Shown here: positions 23,201-30,399 of the stretch, in pieces | How the letters are laid out: each line of letters begins with the position of its first letter | Numbering within the stretch: position 1 is the first letter of the stretch | Source of the DNA: Gnomoniopsis sp. IMI 355080 | Taxonomy: Eukaryota; Ascomycota; Sordariomycetes; Diaporthales; Gnomoniaceae | Assembly: GCA_027946555.1 (NCBI GenBank) | Contig: JAPEVC010000322.1 | Coordinates: forward strand, 1-30,399 | Length of the DNA stretch: 30,399 bases | Reading direction: 5' to 3' | Notes under the pieces: generated by a model | Told to the model about the DNA's origin: nothing | The model's database searches: none | The model's input: only the letters and a program-made list of their open reading frames with translations | Program-made: the position numbers and the translations under genes

Positions 23201-24182
23201 AAAGCCCAGGTCCGGACTTTCCTGTTCAAGTACTTGTGCACATTTTAGTCTTGAATACCCTGCCCCGGTCCCAAAGGGGCGCCATAGCGCCGTTGGTAAA
23301 GCGTCTAGAATAGTTGAAGGAGTGAGCTGCAAGTGCTGACCAGTGAACGCTGTTGCTAAATAAAGGTTGGCTAAAGTTGGGCTGCGGGCTGCATCCTTCC
23401 ATGGCCCACAAGTGAACGGGAAGGAAACCTCCATCATCTGTTGCTGCGGCCTACGATGCGACCCGACGGATAGGGCGATAGGGCCCATGCCGTTGGGACT
23501 TAGTGGATGCCAATGAATGAAAGAGCATGATCGGATTTCCAGATAATCAGCAACCTGCCATCTGCCATCTGCATATGCTGCGCTGGCGTCACCAATCATC
23601 GACTCTGACGCCCGACCTTGGAACGGCCTGGTGACCCGTGCACCATACATATACTGGCATGTTCCGCACACCATCACACTGGTATACATGCGCATTACGT
23701 TGTTGCTGGACAGACAGCTGCCAACAGCCAACGCTGTCCTATGGGAAGCTGCCAAGTACGCCCAGCGTTGGAATGTGGCTTGAGGGCCAAGATGCCGTCC
23801 AGTGGAGGAATATAATTCCCTGTCAGCCACCCGCGCCGGTGGGTAGGAAGTGTCCGAGATAAGAAGCCCATTCTTGCCGTCACCTGCAGAGTGAGACTAA
23901 ACCCAGGCAAGACAAAGCCTTGAGATTGGAATCCGACTGTCTGGTACCAAAGGATGGCGCACACCTATAATAAGACGCATCGGTCGCCTGATTCGTCGGC
24001 TGCGCCGCACACCCTCTATCAAGGTGTGGTTTACGTTTCACCATGGGAGACAGCAAGCGCAGCCACTAGACCGAGACGTCCGAGAAAACATACGGTCCGT
24101 TTCTCAGGGAGGACACCCCCGAAGCGGCCCGCCTGCAACCGGGGCTGAACCAGCTTTCACTCCAGACCAAAAGTCCAATACG

Positions 24183-24194
24183 TACCTACCTACC
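24183..24194 (+). repeat. (TACC)3 short tandem repeat
   Basis: Three perfect TACC units followed by TGCCTACTTGC. It belongs to the same TACCTA word family as the palindromes further left. Confidence 0.8.
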
Positions 24195-25903
24195 TGCCTA
24201 CTTGCATATATACAAGCTGGAGCCCTCAGACTGGAGGGATGGGATCATGTAAATCATCACATCCAGAGAGCAAGGAATCATTTCATACGACATTAGATAT
24301 ATTATTTGACCTGGGCCCTGCAATCCTCAGCGGCAACCCCTCTCGTGGATTCGAGTGCGCGTATATAGTACATGCTCGAGCTCTCCGGACTCATGTAAGA
24401 ATGCGCAGCACAGTGTGGAATATGTGGCCCCCGGATGTACCGAACTTCTTCAAGGATGACACCACCTCGAAGAATTCTGCATTTCTTGGGCAGGGACTGG
24501 GCCCATCACGATGGGTTGGGATCCGATGTTGGCTTTGGTGCTGCTGACAGCCACTGCATCCGGAAAGATCCTAATCCAGTGCACCTCGTGATGTCGTGCA
24601 ATGTCACCATGTACTAATCACGATTGACTTTCTCCAACCGTTGGCGGGCGCGAAAACAAAGAGGGTCTCTTGCCAGTTGGTTCGAGAGCTTTGACTGCTC
24701 TGCGGACTACTTAGGCTGAAAGCGGCCCCCTCCAAGGCCCCTGGCCTGAGCTGGAACCCTCGCCCGTGACAACAAGGGAAGATCCGAGCCATCATGGATG
24801 TATCCGCACCCGCGAATGTTCCAGGAACCCAAAACCTTATCCATGGTGTGACATTGGGGGGATACGCGCGCCCCAGAACGGAGCAAGAAACCTAATGAGT
24901 CGAATTGAGGAATTCGATGAGACCGCACCACACTACTCAACTTTACTAGTCCATGTGTGTCTGACCAAATTCATGGCCATACTTTGCTTTTGAGCGGCGA
25001 GCGAGAGCGACCCGCCTCTGAGTAGAGTAAGCTCGCTTACTGGCCATTCTGGAGGTAGCCGGGCTGTTTGGAAAAGCAGCTTGTAAGCGACATCCATTTC
25101 TAATGGATACCCGTGCGGGCGCATGAGCGAGGATCTGTATTCGAGACAACCGAAAAATTGTTGGCAATATTTGCAATTCTAGCAGCGGGAATCATCACGA
25201 AGGAGTTTGATTTGTCCGGAGAGTTGGTGCGCATTGGAGGGGGGTTTCTACAGTCATAGTTCAGGAAGCGCAGCATGTGTGTGTGCTGACAAAAGCATGA
25301 CACTGTACACAGTAACAAAGGACACATGGAGAGGACCAAGTACACAGTCCCCCAAGTACAAGGGGTGATGCATGAGAGAACCAGACTGACAGGGGGGACG
25401 TACCGCTCCCGCTCTGCATCGCGGGACGGGCAGGGTACATGGATGCTGGGTCTGGGGAGTGGAACTTCGAAAGAGGGTTCTCAACTGGGTCTGGGTCAGT
25501 ATGTAAGTACATCAATGACCCCTGCCCTCCCACCAGGGCGGCTTGCCCTTCAAGCCCTTCCCTCCCTCTCGCCCTCTTCGAACAAACGTGAAGAGAGGGA
25601 AAAGGCGAGCCGAACCTTTTGTCCGCCCTTCATCATCAGCAACTCCAATTTCGACAGGTCATCAGGAGGCATTCATCCCTACCCAATCAATCTAGCCTGG
25701 ACGCTTTTGCCTCCCTTACCTGGCCTAGTACCTACCTGGCAAATCCCTCGTGTCGTGTCAAGTCGTTTGTCCTTGGACCCGGAAAAAAAGGGCATCGAGG
25801 CCAAGCCGAGTCCAGTGGAAACAGGGCTTGTCATCCATTTACCATTGTCCATCCTAGACAGTTATTATTCTCATAGCGCCTCCCACACCACTTTTCTTCA
25901 CCG

Positions 25904-25943
25904 TTCCCCCCCTCTCCTCCTCCTCCTCTCCTCCTCCCCTCCC
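25904..25943 (+). repeat. 40-base pure pyrimidine tract (CCT/CTC-rich)
   Basis: An unbroken run of C and T, mainly CCT units, about 1.5 kb upstream of the Zn2Cys6 gene. Such tracts are common in fungal promoters and 5' leaders and may be nucleosome-poor. It could be a distal promoter element or the start of an even longer leader, but ATGs occur between it and 26657. Confidence 0.6.
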
Positions 25944-26656
25944 GCCAGACTCCCTCCGCCATCGGGTAGGACCCCACTCCTAGTCTACCGCTGGACTACA
26001 CAGTGATAGAAACGCCCAAGGTATGCACTTCCAATAGAATCCTACCCCAAACCTTGACAACCGGGAAGACGCATTCGTCTACCTCGACCTCATCACTGTC
26101 ACCATCATCATCCAATCCTGCGAGCGCATCCACACGCATCTTATCTCACCCTATTCCATCCACTTTTGCCGCCCCTCCCCCTTCCGCCGGGGTTCCATAT
26201 TACACAGTGTTGCGGGCTCGGCACTCGTCCTGTCCAATATTGTCATCCTTATCGGCTGCAGTCCAATTCAATACGCGGGCCGCAGCGGGATCTCCGAATA
26301 TCTCAAAATCGCTTTTCCTCTTCCCGTGTCATCTGCGTCGTGGCGGTGAATGAAGGAAATAACGAGGATCACTGTGGCGGGCTGTGAAGGCTGACTGACA
26401 TTCCTGGTCTGACGCGGTAGGACCTCAGAAATTCCGAGTTCCAATTGAGAGGTTTGGAGCGGCCCGAGTCGTGTCCCAAAAAACGTGCACCTTTCTCTTC
26501 CCGCCCGTCTTCCCGCTGCGTGCAGGACAGCGGTACCTCCTTCCAGTTACAGGCACAGACATACAGGGCTCTCTCTCAGGTACCAAAAGCTGCGAGGGCT
26601 GTTCCACTGGGCCTTGCACTTTTCTTTCTTCACACACCATTCCAGGTCGCCTTATG

Positions 26657-27430
26657 GTGCGCGCCGCATCAATAACAAAATCCAAGGAAAAAGCTCGCAT
26701 TCCTGTCCATTCCGACCAAAGTTAGGCAGAGACAAACAACACCAGTACGGACTTGGCCTGTCCTGACCAATCCAGACGGGCATCCGGGCTGTCCCGCATC
26801 GCTTCGAGAGAGAAAAAAAGGACTGGGGCGCTAGGCCTTTATCCTTGACCCCGTGCCCTGCGCTGAGGTACCACTACACAGTATTCCTGCTACCCGCGTC
26901 CCGTATAGGGAGAAGAAAGCCAAGGTTCCTGCTGTATTTTGCCTGCAGCCAAAGACTAGGAGGTTCCCCATTCTGATTGGGGATTTACAACGGCGCCTTC
27001 CCATTTGGCCACATTCTCCCACAACCTTAACCTTTCATCAACCACCCACCACAATCAAAGCCTCGACCTCGACTTTTTGTGTTTTCTCCTTCCCCTTCAC
27101 ACACACTCTCTCTTCCTCTAACTTTGGCTGGCGACGTTGTCGCATCAACCACTTAATTACACCAAAGCCACGTTCAACACTGTCACTTGTCTTGGGTGCG
27201 CAAGAGACACCATCATTTATCATTGCAAGGTTGTTTGCAGCTGCGCCTTGCCTTGCCTCGGGACACTCGTCGGCCTTTGATCTCACAACCACGACCCTTG
27301 AGACATTTGTGGGCATTGGAAACAAGTCTTGTGTCGCTTCGAGGCTAGCAAGACCTCAAAATTGCATTTGCGCGACATCCCAAGTCAAGGTTGAGGTTAG
27401 TTTGGCAATACGCTCACGACGACTTCAACC
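26657..27430 (+). promoter_or_regulatory. Long ATG-free leader and promoter of the Zn2Cys6 gene
   Basis: From the ATG at 26654 to the gene's start at 27431 there is no ATG in any frame of the + strand (774 bases). Inside it, 27073-27121 is a pyrimidine- and CA-rich tract typical of fungal core promoters just upstream of transcription starts. A transcript starting near 27121 would have a leader of about 310 bases; an upstream start would make it longer. The start context is TTCAACCATGTC, with A at -3. The absence of ATG is seen directly; a long leader kept free of upstream starts is inference. Confidence 0.55.
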
Positions 27431-28720
27431 ATGTCAGACCAGAACGGCTACAGGGGCGGTCCCCCACCAGAGGAATCCGCCTACCCACCACCTCCTGGCG
27501 AAGAGGAGGAAGATCGCCAACGACAGCATACTCAATACCCGCCACCACCATCAGCACATGTGACGTTGCCTCCAATTCAAGATGCGCACCCAGCCTACGG
27601 CCGATATGCGCCAGCCGGTCCTCCAGATCCTCGCGCGCAAGGCCACTACGCAGCCTCTCCCCCTGGCGCGAACGGGCACGCGCCTCCTCCTGGTGGCCCA
27701 TACCAGCTTCCCCCAGTGCAGCCTCCTCCTGATCAGCGATATGGTGTGGAACCTAGGTATGAGTATGCGCAAGGCAGAGGCTCGTCCTACCCCCCGCCAC
27801 CGCCACCGGAGCACTACAACTACACGTACAGACCATCTTCGTCGTCTCCCTATGGTAGCGGCCCTTATGAGTACCGTGGTGCCCCTCCTGCACCGGCCCA
27901 GGCGGCACCAAGGCAGAGGACTTCGATCGCATGCAGTTACTGCCGCAGACGGAAGGTTAGTAATGTTTGGGGATAGCCGGTCCTGTGTAACTTCCTTTTC
28001 TGACTTGGGCAATCATAGATTCGCTGCAGCGGCTACGGAACTTCCGACGGCGTCTGCTCGAACTGCAGAAAGACCGGCAACAAGTGCGTCTTCCAGCCGG
28101 TCAGCAATTCTGCGACGACTGCTTTTGTACCAGTCTCCGCCATCCCCGGGGGTGTTGCTCCAGGCACGCCTCTTTACGGCGCATTCGGACAGCCTCTTCC
28201 GCAAGGTCCTGGAGGCGCCCCTCAACCAGGAGGCCCTGGAGGAGCTCCTGGAGGACCAATGCCACCGCCACCGCCGGGCGCACAAGGCTATCCGCCGCCT
28301 CCGGGACAGGCCGAGGGATTTCAAGGACATTCACCCAGATCGTCCTTTTATCCTCCTCCTCCCGAGGACGCTAACGGCCGCCGACGTCAGCACGACGAAG
28401 ATCATGCCTCACGCTTGCCGCCCCCAAATGTGTACGGTGATCCAGATCCTCGACGACGCTCGCCTGCATCTCCCATGCAAGGTACGACCCCGCCTCAGCC
28501 GCAGTACGACTACCCACCGAACGCTGCGAACTACGAGCAAAGCGACAGAACTGGCACGCCTCGACGTGACAGCCCTCCATCGCCCCAGCAAAGCAACGGC
28601 ACTGGTCCCATGAGCCTGAACGCGCTGATTGATGGCCCACCTCCGCGCCCACCACCTAATGCGGATAGTAACCGCGAGATCGACCAGAACATGCTCAGCC
28701 GGCTAAACCGTCGCACTTAG
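27431..28720 (+). CDS. Proline-rich Zn2Cys6 (Zn(II)2Cys6) transcription factor (2 exons)
   Basis: Exons are 27431-27955 and 28019-28720, giving 408 residues. The 63-base phase-0 intron (27956-28018) starts GTTAGT, has TTCTGAC near its end and finishes CATAG. Splicing creates the zinc cluster: Cys168, Cys171, Cys178, Cys188, Cys191 and Cys198, spaced C-x2-C-x6-C-x9-C-x2-C-x6-C, with the basic stretch RRRKIR between Cys171 and Cys178. Six cysteines bind two zinc ions, and such proteins usually recognise CGG-type sites in the nucleus. Residues 1-160 are Pro, Gly and Tyr-rich and look disordered. Residues about 210-270 are Pro/Gly repeats, and the C-terminus ends in SLNALIDGPP and a short Asn/Arg-rich tail. 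No fungal-specific middle homology region or leucine zipper is apparent. The centrally placed cluster behind a long disordered tail is less usual than an N-terminal one. Targets are unknown, and I cannot assign an orthologue name from memory with confidence. Confidence 0.93.
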
Positions 28721-28878
28721 AGGGATTCAGTGATGCTCGGCATCGACGACATGCAGAACGAGGGGCCACATCCAGCACCTCATCCTGACATACCTGTGAT
28801 TTTATTTGTTTCACAGAATGGTTTGGAATAGCTAGGACAAGCGGATTCATTCTTCCTGAGTAGTCAAAGGCTAGAGTG

Positions 28879-28884
28879 AATAAA
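28879..28884 (+). terminator. Polyadenylation signal AATAAA of the Zn2Cys6 gene
   Basis: AATAAA occurs about 160 bases after the stop codon of the transcription factor gene, in an A/T-rich stretch. Distance and strand fit a fungal 3' end. Fungal signals are degenerate, so the exact cleavage site cannot be read from the sequence. Confidence 0.45.
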
Positions 28885-30399
28885 TTGCTCGATGCCATTG
28901 AACAACTCTGCAATTTCTCGGTATTGCTACGGAAGGTTTCAGTGCAACGGCAGCTGCTTTCAGCTCCACATTGATACCCCCATTCATCGAACACATGGAT
29001 CGAACTGCGGAAAGCTTTAGTCATGAAAGGACTACTACTGGAGTTGGGAATTACTGGGAGAACAAGTTAATAGAGGCATACGAGCGCAGTACACCACCAG
29101 AACAGTACGGGACGCTGACGAGGAATACCAAGATTGAAAATGGTAGACGGGAGATGTGAAGAGACATATTCAGCAGGAACTGCAAGAGGTACGGGTTTGA
29201 GCAAGACCAGCGACGACTAGACATTGTTGCTACTGTTCGGCAACGAACGCATCGTACCTTGTTTCCCTGTTTTCTTCCATCAAAATGCTTTGTTCATACT
29301 CTACCGATTTGTGCGTAATGGTTTGCTTTCTATTCTGTACCTATTATGCAATGCATTGTTTGGAGGAGGGTGGGTTTGTATGCCGGTTTGGAGGGTGTAT
29401 TGGCTTGGAAAAGAAAGAACGAATGATGCCTCACGGCAGATTGATGTGATTTGATTGCTTGACTGGGACCAAGTCTTTTTTCCGTATGTGCGCTGCATGA
29501 GTGATGGGACCTGGGCGGGTGGTGGGCGGTTTCGAAAGGATTTTCTTTTTCTTGTCACCTTTGTATAAGTATTATGATCACCACGCAAGCACATGTTCTC
29601 TGTTTCTGTTATTCTTATTTTTCCTTTATTTTCCTATAAGGAGTCAAAGATTCCTCGTGCGTGGGGAAAAGGGAGGGGGACGTTAGAGTTTCTCTATTTT
29701 TCTTCCCCAATCTGCAAGTACTGGTGTTAGGCAGGCACTTCAAGGGCGCATGGCCGGTGCATGTATATACTTGCACAATGGGTATTGGGCAGGATCGGTC
29801 AGGGCTGCACATGTGTGTGGGATGGGATGGAAGAAATTTCGGGAATCCATTAGTCTTACTTGTTCATTCTGTGATGCTTCATACAATGCAGCAGTTTTCC
29901 AAGGAATGTGTGTTGCTGTGACATTTTGAGACACTGAGCGATGTCGATATGCGCGTTGGTCATGCATACTACCGCTCATGTTCTACGAACAAGAGGTACA
30001 TGCAACGACGCTCTTATAGGGGTAGAAGACTTCTGTGGTAAGTACCTGGGTGGGCTCAAACAGGGAAGCAGCATCATACAACTAGCAGAAAAGGAGGTAG
30101 CGAGCAGGTTGTGGAGCTATCTTCCCTATCCACGAGAGCTGGAGCAAATGTGCTGGCGTTATCATGTGAGCATTTAGCTATGTGAGCGCTTCTAGCTCGT
30201 CGGAACGGCACGGGGCGCAGAGTGGGTGACATTTCTGGGCCCTGCAGTGGTTGCTTCGCTAGATGCAGTGGTTTCTTTTGTGGATGTTGATCCCGTCCTG
30301 CCAACTGAGATCTTGCCACGTTTTGTGTTGCTCCAACGCGTGGGGGCCTTGTACTTGCCCTTCCAAAAAGCTCGGGAGGGGGAGGGGAAGGTGAATGAG
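28885..30399. other. 3' flank with no recognisable gene
   Basis: After the polyadenylation signal of the Zn2Cys6 gene the remaining 1.5 kb has only short frames, T-rich tracts (around 29540-29700) and no known motif. A neighbouring gene probably begins beyond the window. Confidence 0.55.

Larger units (their letters stand above)
12655..26656. other. 14-kb stretch without recognisable genes
   Basis: Apart from the upstream flank of the methyltransferase gene at its left edge and the distal promoter of the Zn2Cys6 gene at its right edge, nothing here can be supported as a gene. The longest open frames (up to about 235 codons) lack known motifs, mostly lack ATG starts, do not join across plausible introns and have compositions expected of out-of-frame translation. 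No reverse transcriptase, integrase or transposase motifs, long terminal repeats, tRNA or 5S genes are visible. Base composition is not strongly A/T-rich, so heavy RIP is not evident. It could hold long non-coding RNAs, decayed sequence or regulatory DNA. Confidence 0.5.

Noticed and set aside
23275..23312. tRNA-like A box (TAGCGCCGTTGGTAAAGCG)
   Set aside because: No B box (GTTCRANNC) at the right distance and no acceptor-stem pairing. The GGCGC/GCGCC inverted repeat there explains part of the resemblance.
23123..23830. 235-codon minus-strand open frame
   Set aside because: Composition and lack of motifs fit a chance frame; part overlaps the TGCCATC repeat.
25326..26006. 226-codon plus-strand open frame
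   Set aside because: Runs into low-complexity Leu/Pro/Ser sequence made by the pyrimidine tract at 25904-25943; no domain.
26853..27563. 236-codon plus-strand frame over the Zn2Cys6 leader
   Set aside because: Contains no usable ATG before the gene's own start and is in a different frame from the zinc-cluster protein; explained by the stop-poor leader.
1..30399. CRISPR array, telomere repeats, 5S rRNA, LTRs or transposase
   Set aside because: Looked for on both strands; no regularly spaced repeats, no TTAGGG arrays, no recognisable 5S or mobile-element sequence.

Overview
This window looks like nuclear DNA of a filamentous ascomycete (Pezizomycotina, probably a Sordariomycete). Three genes can be rebuilt with short spliceosomal introns of 58 to 116 bases, with GT..AG ends and CTGAC-like branch sites. 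One encodes a Zn2Cys6 (Zn(II)2Cys6) regulator, a class largely confined to fungi. Base composition is mixed, and translation stops and base content do not suggest strong RIP decay. The class and order are inference; no rRNA or marker gene is present.

Layout. 1-4527: no convincing gene; microsatellites, then the leader of the first gene with upstream ORFs. 4528-6448 (+): three-exon F-box protein with a leucine-rich middle and a very acidic C-terminus. 6449-11330: no convincing gene; contains the palindromes TACCTACCTAGGTAGGTA and TTAGGTACCTAA, and one small doubtful ORF (10875-11171). 11331-12404 (-): four-exon class I SAM-dependent methyltransferase with an unusual His-rich insert. 12405-26656: about 14 kb with no recognisable gene, RNA gene or transposon. 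26657-27430: a 774-base stretch with no ATG on the + strand, leading into the third gene. 27431-28720 (+): two-exon, proline-rich Zn2Cys6 transcription factor whose intron splits the zinc cluster. 28721-30399: 3' flank with a polyadenylation signal and nothing else convincing.

The three genes show no sign of forming a cluster or pathway. They are widely spaced, on different strands, and belong to unrelated functional classes (protein turnover adaptor, methyl transfer, transcription control). Only about 4.3 kb of the 30.4 kb is genic, which is low for a fungus. The most notable feature is the very long ATG-free leader of the transcription factor gene beside a gene desert, the arrangement often seen at heavily regulated fungal developmental regulators. 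I found no new multi-gene system.
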